Origin: JANMES01 sp038329865
Lineage (GTDB): Bacteria > Planctomycetota > Phycisphaerae > Tepidisphaerales > Tepidisphaeraceae
Direction of reading: 5' to 3'
Length of the DNA: 64,000 bases
NCBI GenBank assembly: GCA_038329865.1
Contig: JBBQNK010000011.1
Span: 1 to 64,000 of the forward strand
Shown: positions 16,025-25,700 of the stretch, piece after piece
How the letters are laid out: the number at the start of each line of letters is the position of its first letter
How positions within the stretch are numbered: position 1 is the stretch's first letter
Made by a program: the position numbers and the translations under genes
The notes under the pieces: generated by a model
Database searches by the model: none
What the model was told of the DNA's origin: nothing
The model's input: only the letters and a program-made list of their open reading frames with translations

Positions 16025-16882
16025 TTACTTCCCTTCGGATTTCCCCGCCATTCTTTCCCGCACAGCAGCGGCCTGGTCGAGCCAGGCCTTCAGCCCTTCG
16101 GCATCGCCGGTTTTCAGCATGGTCGAGAGCCCGTGCAGCTGCGTGATCAGGCAGTCGACCGATTTCTGCATGTTGTCGCGGTTGTCGAGCAGGATGTCGC
16201 GCCACAGCCCCCCGTCGCCCGCGGCAATTCGCGTGCTGTCAGCAAAACCCTTGCCCGCCAGCATCAACGACGATTCCTGCTGCATCGCCACCAGCGCCGC
16301 CGCCACCGCGTGCGGCAGATGGCTGACCTGCGCCAAGGCCGAGTCGTGATCGTCGGGGGAAAGATCGATCAGCCGCATCCCCAGGCTTTTCCATAGATGC
16401 CGAACCGCTTCAACAGCCCGCTCGTCGCTCTTGGCCGTCGGCGTGAGGATGCAGAGCGCGTTCTGGTACAGGTCGGCACTCGCGAACTCTACGCCGCGCT
16501 TTTCGCTGCCGGCCATCGGGTGACTGCCGACAAAATGCACGCCCGCCGGCAGGATCGACCCAGCCGATTGGACGATCGATCGCTTCGTGCTGCCGACATC
16601 CGTAACGATCGCGCCCGGCTTGAGCGCCGGAGCGATTTCGCGCAACAGCTGGTCGAACAATCCCACCGGCGTAGCGAGCACGACCATGTCCGCCTGCTTC
16701 ACCGATTCCGCCGCCGAGTTGCTCGCTTCATCGATCGCAGACATTTCCATCGCCCGCCGGAGCGTGTCCGGCCGATGGCCGTAACCAGTGACATGGCAGT
16801 CGCTTATCCGCCGTTTGGCCGCGAGCCCCAGCGATCCACCGAGCAGGCCAACCCCTAAAATTGTTAAGCGAAACGTCGCCAT
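16025..16882 (-). CDS. tyrA: Prephenate dehydrogenase (TyrA)
   Basis: A 285-residue protein. The start at 16882 is chosen because upstream codons run through a palindrome (16926-16982). The N-terminus LTILGVGLLGGSLGLAAK is the NAD(P) Rossmann motif GxGxxG. VGSHPMAGSEKRGVEFA carries the substrate-binding histidine and the GSEKRG loop, and VSHLPHAVAAALV the second conserved histidine. It oxidatively decarboxylates prephenate to 4-hydroxyphenylpyruvate in tyrosine synthesis. No chorismate mutase or ACT domain is present. Confidence 0.92.
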   Translation of the reverse strand: MATFRLTILGVGLLGGSLGLAAKRRISDCHVTGYGHRPDTLRRAMEMSAIDEASNSAAESVKQADMVVLATPVGLFDQLLREIAPALKPGAIVTDVGSTKRSIVQSAGSILPAGVHFVGSHPMAGSEKRGVEFASADLYQNALCILTPTAKSDERAVEAVRHLWKSLGMRLIDLSPDDHDSALAQVSHLPHAVAAALVAMQQESSLMLAGKGFADSTRIAAGDGGLWRDILLDNRDNMQKSVDCLITQLHGLSTMLKTGDAEGLKAWLDQAAAVRERMAGKSEGK

Positions 16883-16925
16883 GGTCCGATAATATCCAAA
16901 AGAGTGCTTCGCGAGTAGGCACGGC

Positions 16926-16982
16926 GTGCGGGCTTCAGCCCGCATGGCATTTCGGCGGACACTTGCGGGCTGAAGCCCGCAC
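16926..16982. repeat. Palindrome (gtgcgggcttcagcccgca type)
   Basis: GTGCGGGCTTCAGCCCGCA at 16926 is itself a hairpin and pairs with TGCGGGCTGAAGCCCGCAC ending at 16982. Confidence 0.85.
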
Positions 16983-17077
16983 ACCGCAGTGCAAAATCGA
17001 GCCTAAACTTGCACGCCTCCGCGCCTGAGTCTACCTTATTCGACCAATTGATTCCCGTTAGGCCCGAGTAGAGCAAC

Positions 17078-18124
17078 ATGGCAGACACCGAAACCACCAA
17101 AGACGCCGCCTCGCCGAAAATCGCACCCCGGCACGTGCTGGAGTTCGAAAAGCCGCTGGCGAAGATGGAAGCCCAGATCGCCGAGCTCGAGGCGATGCAG
17201 CAGACCAAGCAGGTCGACTACTCCAAAGAACTCCGCCAGCTTCGGGCCACCCACACCTCACTCCTCCGCAGCACTTACGAGAAACTGACCGCCTGGGAAA
17301 CCGTGCAAGTCGCCCGCCACCCGCAGCGGCCGCTTTTTAAAGACTACGTCGACATGATCTGCCGCGAGTTCCGCGAGCTGCACGGCGACCGCCACTTCGG
17401 CGACGACCCCGCCATCAAGTGCGGCCTGGCCCGCCTCGGCGGACACAAGGTCATGCTCATCGGCACGCACAAAGGCAAAGACACGAAAGAAAAAGTCCAG
17501 TGCTACTTCGGCCTGGCCCACCCTGAAGGCTACCGCAAGGCGCTCCGCTGCATGAAGCTGGCGGAAAAGTTTGGATTGCCGGTCGTCACGTTCATCGATA
17601 CCCCCGGCGCTTACCCCGGCATTGGCGCGGAAGAGCGCGGCCAGGCGGAGTCGATCGCCGTCAACTTGATGGAGATGTCCCGGCTGAAGACGCCGATCGT
17701 CAGCATCGTCACCGGCGAAGGCGGCTCCGGCGGCGCGCTCGGCATCGCGATCGCCGACAAAGTCGCCATGATGCAGTTCGCCTGGTACTCCGTCATCAGC
17801 CCCGAAGCCTGCAGCGCCATCCTCTTCAAAGGCAACGAAGCCGCCCCGCAATTGGCCGAGAGCCTGAAGCTCACCAGTAAGCACCTGATGGAGTTCGGCG
17901 TGATCGACCACATCATCCCCGAACCCCTAGGCGGAGCCCACCGCGACAACCGCGCCACGGCCCACAGCTTGGAGCAGTACATCGCCAAGACCCTCAAGAG
18001 CCTGAACGATTTCGTCAAACGCCGCTCGATCGAAGAACTCGTCGAACGAAGGTACGACAAGTTCCGCAACCTCGGCGTGGTGATCGAAAAGAACGCCAAG
18101 CAGTCCGCGAAAATCGCGGAGTAA
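17078..18124 (+). CDS. accA: Acetyl-CoA carboxylase carboxyltransferase subunit alpha
   Basis: A 348-residue AccA, slightly longer than the usual about 320 because of an N-terminal extension of 15-20 polar residues. The conserved blocks are LEFEKPLAKMEAQIAELE, FRELHGDRHFGDDPAI, FIDTPGAYPGIGAEERGQ and VTGEGGSGGALGIAIADK, followed by YSVISPEACSAILFK. It transfers CO2 from carboxybiotin to acetyl-CoA, the first step of fatty acid synthesis. It is divergent from tyrA and separated from it by a palindrome. Confidence 0.97.
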   Translation: MADTETTKDAASPKIAPRHVLEFEKPLAKMEAQIAELEAMQQTKQVDYSKELRQLRATHTSLLRSTYEKLTAWETVQVARHPQRPLFKDYVDMICREFRELHGDRHFGDDPAIKCGLARLGGHKVMLIGTHKGKDTKEKVQCYFGLAHPEGYRKALRCMKLAEKFGLPVVTFIDTPGAYPGIGAEERGQAESIAVNLMEMSRLKTPIVSIVTGEGGSGGALGIAIADKVAMMQFAWYSVISPEACSAILFKGNEAAPQLAESLKLTSKHLMEFGVIDHIIPEPLGGAHRDNRATAHSLEQYIAKTLKSLNDFVKRRSIEELVERRYDKFRNLGVVIEKNAKQSAKIAE

Positions 18125-18142
18125 TCTCCACTCAAGAACTAA

Positions 18143-18217
18143 ACCACGAAGTCACGAAGAACACGAAGCGTCGTTCGAACACCGAGCGGTGCTTCGTGTT
18201 CTTCGTGCCTTCGTGGT
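18143..18217. repeat. Palindrome with tandem-repeat arms (cacgaag type)
   Basis: The left arm ACCACGAAGTCACGAAGAAC begins at 18143 and the right arm ending at 18217 is its approximate complement. The units are of CACGAAG type. It is the first of three palindromes that fill most of the 443-base gap 18125-18567. Confidence 0.85.
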
Positions 18218-18232
18218 GAACCGACTTTTTTC

Positions 18233-18289
18233 GTAGGGTGGGTTTCAACCCACCATTTTCCGCGGATGGTGGTTTGACACCCACCCTAC
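18233..18289. repeat. Palindrome (gtagggtgggttt type)
   Basis: GTAGGGTGGG at 18233 pairs with CCCACCCTAC ending at 18289; an inner AACCCACCAT / ATGGTGGTTT pairing lies between. Confidence 0.8.
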
Positions 18290-18338
18290 CAAGCCTGGCG
18301 ACCACGGTTTCAGTTGATCCCTTTTCGAGCGCACCCTC

Positions 18339-18403
18339 TTGTTTAGCCGCCCCGCGTGCGGGGCGCGGGTCAAAACGCGCCCCGCACGCGGGGCGGCTAA
18401 ACA
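18339..18403. repeat. Perfect 29-bp-arm palindrome (ttgtttagccgcccc type)
   Basis: The arms 18339-18367 and 18375-18403 are perfectly complementary over 29 bp around a 7-base spacer. Within each arm CCCCGCGTGCGGGG forms a further hairpin. This is the strongest inverted repeat in the window. Confidence 0.9.
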
Positions 18404-18567
18404 ATTCAAAGCCGAAACCCGACAGGTTGCAGTTTGCAAATCACCGTCATCCCTGCAAAACAAAGACTCATGAAAACTTTCAGGCATCGACAATCCCTGT
18501 GCCCGCAATTGACATCCTCGCTCCGCAGCGTGACGATTTCTCCACTCACACCACGAAGGGAACCCAC

Positions 18568-19338
18568 ATGAAGCTGATCCTACCGACGTTTCTCGCGGCC
18601 TTTCTGATTTTCACCACCGGCTGCGCCAGCTACACCGCGCCCGGCGGGCCGGCGAATATGCGTGAGCTCGGCGCGACCGAGGAGATGAAGCAAATCAGCG
18701 GCGATGCGGTGATCAACCAGGAATTCAACAAGAAGCCGCTCGCGTCTTTCCCCGCCGCTATCGCCGCGGTGCACGTGCAGGACGGGGACTACCAGTCGTA
18801 CACGTACCATCGCTCCACGGACAAGCCGGCAGGACGTTTCACCGTCATCACTAAGCGTGAGGCCGAGTCTGACGACGTCATGGATCGCCTGCAGAAGATG
18901 ACGATGGTCGCCGGCGTTGCGCCGATGAACCAGATGCTCTTTAACGGGCCCGTGAATAGCGAAAAAGACATCCGCCTCGCCGCCGCCAAGTTGCAGGCGG
19001 ATATGGTGCTGATCTACACCTTCGAAACCAAGTTCTACGTGAAGGATTTCAGCACGCCGGTCTCGATCATCTCGCTCGGCCTGTCGCCGAACCAGCAGGC
19101 GCGCGTATCAACGACGGCCTCGGCGATTCTGATGGACACCCGCAGCGGCTACATCTACGGCCTGGCGGAATCAACGGCTGAATCGAAGCAACTCACCAAC
19201 GCCTGGCAAAGCTCCGACGCCATCGACGACACCCGCCGGCAGACGGAGAAAGAATCATTCACGAATCTCGTCGGCGAGCTGGAAAAGACCTGGCCGAATG
19301 TAGTGAAGCAATACGCAAAGCCGGCGGCGAAGGGATAG
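18568..19338 (+). CDS. Lipoprotein of unknown function
   Basis: A 256-residue protein from ATG 18568. The signal peptide MKLILPTFLAAFLIFTTGC ends in a lipobox cysteine. The mature part contains FPAAIAAVHVQDGDYQSYT, RFTVITKREAESDD, and IRLAAAKLQADMVLIYTFET, where the last resembles the strand-helix pattern of envelope proteins that compute a value from several inputs. No family is recognised. The upstream open frame crosses three palindromes and is not taken as coding. Confidence 0.75.
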   Translation: MKLILPTFLAAFLIFTTGCASYTAPGGPANMRELGATEEMKQISGDAVINQEFNKKPLASFPAAIAAVHVQDGDYQSYTYHRSTDKPAGRFTVITKREAESDDVMDRLQKMTMVAGVAPMNQMLFNGPVNSEKDIRLAAAKLQADMVLIYTFETKFYVKDFSTPVSIISLGLSPNQQARVSTTASAILMDTRSGYIYGLAESTAESKQLTNAWQSSDAIDDTRRQTEKESFTNLVGELEKTWPNVVKQYAKPAAKG

Positions 19339-19376
19339 AGAAGCGCCGAGAAAGCAAAAGAATGAGAAATGTCCCC

Positions 19377-19865
19377 TTATCCGTGCCCGCTGACATTCTT
19401 GACTTTGTCGAAGGACTCGAACCAGACGAGCACGACCGGCGTCCACTGATCGAGGCAGAGCGGAAGCGTCGCGTCGGAATTGGAATCGATCAGCCAGCCC
19501 TTTTTCGTTTTCTGAAGCACAGGGCGGAAGATGCTTGCTCCGTCCTTGCGCGATAGTTTGACGGTGACGATCGCCTGATCGCTGTCGGCGACACTTTGCT
19601 CGATCGTGCAGGTGCCGCCGCGGAGATATTTCTTGCACCTCGCCGCGTAATCAAGCCCGTCTTCATCCGTCCCGGCAGCCATGATCTGCTTCCACGCGGC
19701 CGCGGTGTAGGCGGCCTGCAGCGCTTTAAGATTTCCCGCCTGCGCCGCGTCGAACAGTAACTTCACGACCTGATCGCACTCCGCGGGGGCCGTCGTGGGC
19801 GCTTCCGCCCGGGCGATTGAAGTCATCGCCATGAGGCAGAGGAGTATCGCGCATCGGATCTTCAT
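19377..19865 (-). CDS. Secreted protein of unknown function
   Basis: A 162-residue protein from ATG 19865, where a signal peptide (MKIRCAILLCLMAMTSIARA) begins; in-frame codons upstream add no signal. The mature part has a helical segment (VVKLLFDAAQAGNLKALQAA) followed by beta strands (AIVTVKLSRKDGASIFRPVL, GWLIDS), like an NTF2/DUF4878-type lumazine-cup fold, which is a weak inference. It converges with the lipoprotein gene. Confidence 0.65.
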   Translation of the reverse strand: MKIRCAILLCLMAMTSIARAEAPTTAPAECDQVVKLLFDAAQAGNLKALQAAYTAAAWKQIMAAGTDEDGLDYAARCKKYLRGGTCTIEQSVADSDQAIVTVKLSRKDGASIFRPVLQKTKKGWLIDSNSDATLPLCLDQWTPVVLVWFESFDKVKNVSGHG

Positions 19866-19957
19866 CGGTCGTTCATTGTAACGATGCCCCGTCGCGCGCC
19901 TAACATTCACAAACCGCGGGATTCGACAATTCCTCTTCAGCAATCGACAATCAAGAC

Positions 19958-20563
19958 ATGTCCAGCTACACGCAACCGATCCAAAACCTGATGAACGAAC
20001 TCGCCCGCCTGCCTGGCATTGGCATGCGGTCGGCGGAGCGGATCGCGTTTCATCTGCTCAAGCAGCGGCCGGAGGAGGCGATGAAACTGGCTAACGCCAT
20101 CTCCGACGTGAAGACGAAGATCCGCCATTGCTCGATCTGCTACAACCTGACCGAGTTGGATCCGTGCTCGATCTGCGGCGATCCGAGTCGCGACCAAAGT
20201 CTCGTTTGCATCGTCGAGCAGCCGAAGGATCTGATCGCGCTGGAAGCGACCGGCTTATATATAGGCGTGTACCACGTGCTGCTCGGGCGAATCAGCCCGC
20301 TGGAAGGGATGGAGCCGGGCGATCTCACCGTCGGCCCACTGATCGATCGCCTGGCCGCGGGGACGATCCGCGAGCTGATCATGGGCACCAATCCGAACAT
20401 GGAAGGCGACGGCACAGCGTTGTACATCCAGGAGCAAGTCGCCCAGCACGCGCCCGGCGTGCAGATCACCCGCCTTGCGCGAGGATTGCCCGCGGGGAGC
20501 AATATCGAGTACGCGAACCGCAACATCCTCGCCGACGCGATCAGCGGGCGGCAGAGGATGTGA
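19958..20563 (+). CDS. recR: Recombination mediator RecR
   Basis: A 201-residue protein of exact RecR length. It has helix-hairpin-helix ELARLPGIGMRSAERIAF, a four-cysteine zinc finger (CSICYNLTELDPCSIC), and a Toprim domain (CIVEQPKDLIALEATGLYIG, then VYHVLLGRISPLEG). RecR with RecF/RecO loads RecA on gapped DNA. Immediately after its stop comes a palindrome and then the TetR regulator; no dnaX is adjacent. Confidence 0.97.
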   Translation: MSSYTQPIQNLMNELARLPGIGMRSAERIAFHLLKQRPEEAMKLANAISDVKTKIRHCSICYNLTELDPCSICGDPSRDQSLVCIVEQPKDLIALEATGLYIGVYHVLLGRISPLEGMEPGDLTVGPLIDRLAAGTIRELIMGTNPNMEGDGTALYIQEQVAQHAPGVQITRLARGLPAGSNIEYANRNILADAISGRQRM

Positions 20564-20573
20564 GCGGAAATGT

Positions 20574-20672
20574 GAAATGCAGAATGCAGAATGCAGAATT
20601 AATCCACGCTTTGAGGTCAGAATCCGCGTTTTTCATCTAATTCTGCATTCCGACTTCTGCATTCTGCATTTC
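20574..20672. repeat. Palindrome with tandem-repeat arms (atgcagaat type)
   Basis: The left arm is GAAATGCAG followed by AATGCAG-type repeats (20574-20602) and the right arm ending at 20672 is complementary. It fills the gap between recR and the TetR operator. Confidence 0.85.
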
Positions 20673-20679
20673 CTTTTAG

Positions 20680-20703
20680 ACTATACCGTCCAGCCGGTAT
20701 AGT
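20680..20703. promoter_or_regulatory. TetR-type operator upstream of the efflux operon
   Basis: A perfect inverted repeat: ACTATACCG (20680-20688), 6-base spacer, CGGTATAGT (20695-20703). It ends 8 bases before the TetR ATG. The size and spacing are typical of TetR operators, so autoregulation and control of the downstream RND genes are likely. TATAGT inside the right arm may overlap a -10 element. Confidence 0.75.
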
Positions 20704-20711
20704 ATTCGCCC

Positions 20712-21281
20712 ATGAGTCTGGCTCCCCACATTACGCCTACGCATCTCCGCGAACGTCTGCTCGATGCCGCAGAGGCCGTGGTCGCGCGGGAGGGCGTGAA
20801 CAGTCTCACGCTTAGCGCCGTGGCTGAAGGCGCGGGCGTGAGCAAGGGCGGGCTGCTTTATCACTTTCCGAGCAAGTCGGCGTTGATCGTTGCGGTCGTT
20901 GAGCGGCTCGCGTCCGCCTGCGACGCTGAGACCGCAAAGGCGATCGAAGCCGATACCGATACGGCCGGGCGGTACACGCGGGCGTATCTCACCGCCCGGC
21001 TCAATCCGCCGGACCCGAAAGACATGCCGATCCACACCGCCCTGCTCGCCGCGGCGGGGACTGATCCGGAATACCTCGATCCGTTCCGCCGCCGGCACAT
21101 GGAGTGGCAGAAGAAGCTGGAGGCGGACGGAATCGACCCGGCCGTTGCGACCATCGTACGGCTCGCGATCGATGGCTTCTGCCTCGGCACGATGCTGGGG
21201 ATGCCCGTGCCACAAAACCAACTCCGCAAAAACGTACTCGAAAAATTGCTGGCGATGACTCGCTCAGAACCAAACAAGTAA
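20712..21281 (+). CDS. TetR family transcriptional regulator
   Basis: A 189-residue regulator. The N-terminal HTH runs LLDAAEAVVAREGVNSLTLS then AEGAGVSKGGLLYHFPSKSA, the TetR recognition helix with the YHFPSK motif. The ligand domain follows and is moderately hydrophobic. It is followed after 53 bases by the RND adaptor gene on the same strand, so it is the probable ligand-sensing repressor of the pump. Confidence 0.9.
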   Translation: MSLAPHITPTHLRERLLDAAEAVVAREGVNSLTLSAVAEGAGVSKGGLLYHFPSKSALIVAVVERLASACDAETAKAIEADTDTAGRYTRAYLTARLNPPDPKDMPIHTALLAAAGTDPEYLDPFRRRHMEWQKKLEADGIDPAVATIVRLAIDGFCLGTMLGMPVPQNQLRKNVLEKLLAMTRSEPNK

Positions 21282-21334
21282 CGGTCGTCCGCTAACGGGC
21301 GTCCGCCTGTGAACATGAATCGAAAGGGAATGTT

Positions 21335-22630
21335 GTGAACATCAATACGAAGTGGATCGGCCGAACGCTGCTCGGTGTGGCGCTGGTCGCTGCCGGTTGC
21401 GACAAGGAAATCAAGCCCGCCGCCGGCGGTGGCGGGATGCCGCCGGCGCGAGTGACGGCCGTTGCGGCCGTCGCGCAGGACGTGCCGGTTTATCTCGACG
21501 AGATCGGCAAGATCGTGGCGACGGATGTCGTCTCGGTCGTGCCGCAGGTCGGCGGGAAGATCATTGCCGCGCATTTGGAAGACGGCGCGGAAGTGAAGAA
21601 AGGCCAGCTCCTGTTCGAAATGGACGCTCGCCCGTTCGACGCCGCCCTGTCGTCCGCCAAGGCCGCGATGGAAGAAGCCAAGGCCGACCTGGCAACGGCC
21701 GCTTCGGATTTCAAGCGCGTTCAGGCGCTGGACAAGAGCGTGATCAGCCAGCAGGAATTTGACGACAAGAAAAACCTCGCCGCCGTCAACGCCGCCAAGG
21801 TAGATGCCCGGCAGGCGGATATCGACATCGCCGAACTGAACCTCGAATACACGAAGATTAAATCGCCGATTGACGGGCGCGCCGGCGCGATCCTCGTGCA
21901 GCCGGGCAACATCGTCAAAGCCAATGAGGTCACGCTGCTGGTGATCCAGAAGCTCGACCCGATCTACGCGGAATTTTCCGTGACGGAAAATGATCTCGGC
22001 ACGGTGCGGAAATTCCTGGCCGGGCACGGCATGCAGACGATCTCGCCGGAAAAAGGCCTGAAAGTTGAAGTGGACGTACCGGGCAACTCCCGGCAGATTA
22101 TCGAGGCGCTGGGCCCGGTGACGCCGCAAGCGGCGCCGAGTACGCAACCGTCCGCCAAACCGGAATCCGAAGCCTCCGCCATGCCGGCGACGATGCCCAC
22201 CACCCAGCCGAGCGCCAAGCTCGCCGGGCCGCGCGAAGGTGAACTCACGTTCCTCGATAACGCCGTGCAGGACGGCTCGGGCACGATCCGCCTCCGCGCC
22301 CTGCTGCCCAACACCGATCACTACTTCTGGCCCGGCCAGTTTGTCGGCTGCCGGTTGATTCTCACGGTCAAGAAAGACGCCGTGCTCGTTCCGATCGAGG
22401 CGCAGCAGATCGGCCAGCAAGGACCGTTCGTCTACGTCGTCGAGCCCGACGGAACGGCCAAGATCCGCCCGATTCATCCGGGTCAGCGCCAGGGCAATAT
22501 GCTCGTCGTCGACAGCGGCGTGGCGGCGGGAGAAAAAGTCATCATCAGCGGGCAGATGCTCGTCATGCCGGGCGCAAAAGTGCAGCTCGTCGACGATCAG
22601 CCCAAGGCCATGGCGTCGGCAGCAAACTGA
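21335..22630 (+). CDS. RND efflux periplasmic adaptor (membrane fusion protein)
   Basis: A 431-residue protein from GTG 21335 with AAAGGGA upstream. A lipoprotein signal peptide ends LVAAGC (Cys about residue 22). It shows the biotinyl-lipoyl halves (VVPQVGGKIIAAHLEDGAEV and YTKIKSPIDGRAGAILVQPG), an alpha hairpin of about 60 residues (AKAAMEEAKADLATAASDFK), and a beta-barrel region. A Pro/Ser/Thr-rich linker (about residues 260-300) is inserted before the barrel and is not usual. It links the inner-membrane pump to an outer-membrane channel, not encoded nearby. Confidence 0.92.
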   Translation: MNINTKWIGRTLLGVALVAAGCDKEIKPAAGGGGMPPARVTAVAAVAQDVPVYLDEIGKIVATDVVSVVPQVGGKIIAAHLEDGAEVKKGQLLFEMDARPFDAALSSAKAAMEEAKADLATAASDFKRVQALDKSVISQQEFDDKKNLAAVNAAKVDARQADIDIAELNLEYTKIKSPIDGRAGAILVQPGNIVKANEVTLLVIQKLDPIYAEFSVTENDLGTVRKFLAGHGMQTISPEKGLKVEVDVPGNSRQIIEALGPVTPQAAPSTQPSAKPESEASAMPATMPTTQPSAKLAGPREGELTFLDNAVQDGSGTIRLRALLPNTDHYFWPGQFVGCRLILTVKKDAVLVPIEAQQIGQQGPFVYVVEPDGTAKIRPIHPGQRQGNMLVVDSGVAAGEKVIISGQMLVMPGAKVQLVDDQPKAMASAAN

Positions 22631-22639
22631 GCGCTTCGC

Positions 22640-22663
22640 AGCCGCGAGCGCGGGCTCGCGGCT
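22640..22663. repeat. Short hairpin between adaptor and permease genes
   Basis: AGCCGCGAGC at 22640 pairs with GCTCGCGGCT ending at 22663. It is a palindrome like the others but shorter and lies inside the operon, where it could affect the relative expression of the two genes. Confidence 0.6.
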
Positions 22664-22743
22664 TAATTAATGTCTACCGCCAGCGGACTCGCGTCCGTGG
22701 TTGCCGGAGACTGAACGAAGACCACTGTTGAAATGAGCTTGTT

Positions 22744-25700
22744 GTGAATTTCTCAGAATCCTTTATTCGTCGGCCGGTCATGACCGTGGTGTTGACCGTC
22801 TCGGCGATTTTGTTCGGCGTGTTGTCGTACTTTCAGCTGCCGGTGAACGATCTGCCGGCCGTGGATTATCCGGTCATCCAGGTATCGGTCGGGTATCCCG
22901 GCGCGAGCCCGGAAACGGTGGCCGCCACCATCGCCACGCCGCTGGAGCGGCAGTTCATGCAAATCCCCGGGCTCGAGCTGATCACCAGCAAGAGCACGCA
23001 GGGGTACTGCTCGCTGACAGTGCAGTTCGCACTGACCAAGGGCCTGGACTCCGCCGCCACCGACGTGCAGGCCGCCATCTCGCGCGCCAGCGGCAACCTG
23101 CCGCAGGATCTGCCCGCCCCGCCGACGTTCACCAAGACCAACCCGAACGATCAGCCGATCATGTATGTCGCCCTCACCAGCGACAGCATGACGCAGGGGC
23201 AGATTTACGATTTGGCCAACACGCAGGTCGGGCAGAAGATCAGCATCGTCAGCGGCGTGAGCCAGGTGGCGATCTACGGCACGAAATCCGCCATCCGCGT
23301 GAAGGCCGATCCCTCCGCACTGGCCGCTCGCGGGCTCACGGTCGACGACCTGGCCACGGCGATCAAGAACGGAACCAGCTTCCAGGGCGCCGGCCAGTTT
23401 GACGGCCCCAATCGCACATTCCTCCTGCAGCCGCAGGGCCAGCTCGATACCGCCGACGCGTACAACAAGCTGATCATCTCGACAAAGAACAACTCGCCGA
23501 TCTACCTCCGCGACGTGGCGACGGCGACCGACACCGTCGAAGACGAACGCGTGAGCATGCGCTTCTGGGTGCGCGGCAAGGAAGTGCCCAAGGCGACCGT
23601 CGTGATCGCCGTCTTCCGCCAGGCCGGCACGAATGCGGTGCAAGTCTCCAAGGCCGTCCGCGATCTCGTGCCTGAAATCATGCCGACTCTGCCGGCGTCG
23701 GTATCGGTCGTGCCGGTCTACGACCGCTCGGCCTCGATCGTCGATAACGTCATCGACGTGCAGGAAACGCTGCTGATCGCGTTCATCCTGGTGGTGCTGG
23801 TGATCTTCGTCTTCCTCGGCCGCGCAACAGACACGCTGATTCCGGTGGTGGCGCTGCCGCTGTCGCTGCTGCTGACGTTCATCGCGATGAACCTGCTCGG
23901 CTACAGCATCGACAACCTCTCGCTGATGGCGCTCACGCTGGCGATCGGGTTCCTCGTCGATGACGCGATCGTGTTCCTGGAAAATACCGTGCGCCGAATG
24001 GAGCATTACAGCGAACCTCCGCTCAAAGCCGCCATCAACAGCGCCAAGGAAATCAGTTTTACGATTATTTCGATGACGTTGTCGCTCAGTGCGGTGTTCC
24101 TGCCGCTGGTGTTCATGAGCGGGCTGGTGGGCCGAATTTTCCGCGAGTTTGCGATGACGATTGTCATCTCGATCTTCGCGAGCGGAATCGTATCGCTCAC
24201 GCTCACGCCGCTGATGTGCGCCCGCATGCTCGGACCGCGCGGCAAGGGAACGAAAAAGACCTGGATCGAGCGGGTCATCGGCGCCGTCGAGCGCCGCGTG
24301 CTCGGCGTGTACGGCCGATCGCTCTGGTTCTTCCTGCGGCACCGCTGGGTGTCGGCGGTGGTGTGGGTCATCTGTCTGGTCGGAACCGTCGTCCTGTTCC
24401 TGCACGTGCCCAAGTCGTTCCTGCCGATCGGCGACAGCTCGTTCGTGCGCGGCGTGTTGATCGCCCAGGAAGGCACCTCGCCGGAGAAAATGCAGCAAAT
24501 GCAGCGGCAGGCGGAAGACCAGTTGCATAAGGTGGGCGCGGTGAAGATGACGTTCACCGCCAGCGGGCTCTCGAGGTTCCTCAATTCCAATTACGCGTTC
24601 ATGCTGGCGTTCCTGGACGATCCGGGCAAGCGCCCGCCGCTGCAGGTGTTTACGCCTGAGGGGCCCAAGACGGTGAAGGACCCGGACATCAACCAGGTCA
24701 CCGACGCCCTCAAGGGCAATATCTTCATGAACATGGAAGGCGCGATCCCCGGCCTGCAGCCCAACCCCGTGCTGCAGATTTCCACCGGTGCGTCAGCCAC
24801 GCAGACCGGGCAATTTTCCTACTCGCTCTCGGGCATCAACCCCGGCGAAGTCTACGCCGCTTACGGCGCGATGATGGCCAAGCTCTCCCCCAAGCAGGGG
24901 ACGATTTTCGCCCCGCCGATCATCTCCGACTTCTCGCAGAACACGCCGCAGTTGAAGATCAACATCGACCGCGATAAAGCCTCCAGCTACGGCGTTTCGG
25001 TGACGAAGATCGAAGACCTGCTGCGTCACGCGTACAGCCAGAACTTCATCTACCTGATCAAAAAGCCGCAGGATCAGTACCAGCTGATCCTTGAAACCAA
25101 GGACACCGACCGCGCCCAGCCACAGGACTTGGCGCGGCTGTACGTTCAATCCGATGACGGCAAGAACCTCGTGCCGCTGCGCGCCATCGCGCAGTGGGAG
25201 CAGGCGCTCGGGCCGCAGACGGTGAACCACATCAACCAGTTCACGAGCGTGACGATCAACTTCAACCTCGTGCCGGGCGTGCCGATCGGCGAGGCGACGG
25301 ATTACATCGAGCAGGTGGCCAAGGAAGTCGTTCCGCCGCAGATCCGCGGGCAGTTCCAGGGTGAAGCGCTCACCTTCCGCGAAACGATCAGCAGCCTCAC
25401 GATTTTGATGGTGCTGGCGGTGTTCGTGATGTACGTGATCCTGGCCGTGCTGTACGAAAGCTACCTCCACCCGATCACGGTGCTCAGCACCCTGCCGACG
25501 GCGATGGTGGGCGGCCTGCTCACGCTTTACCTCTTCGGCGAACAGGCGTCGCTGTACGCATTCATCGGGCTGTTCATGCTGATGGGCATCGTGAAAAAGA
25601 ACGGCATCATGATCGTCGACTTCGCCATCCAGCGGGTGGCGACGGGCAAGAGCGCCGAAGAGTCGATCCACGAGGCCAGCGTCGACCGCTTCCGCCCGAT

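Noticed and set aside
20861..22477. 538-codon open frame antisense to the TetR and adaptor genes
   Set aside because: It spans two good genes and an intergenic gap on the other strand; typical GC shadow.
22753..24528. 591-codon open frame antisense to the RND permease gene
   Set aside because: It is a GC-rich shadow of a well-supported gene; its translation is low-complexity His/Arg/Asp-rich with no domain.
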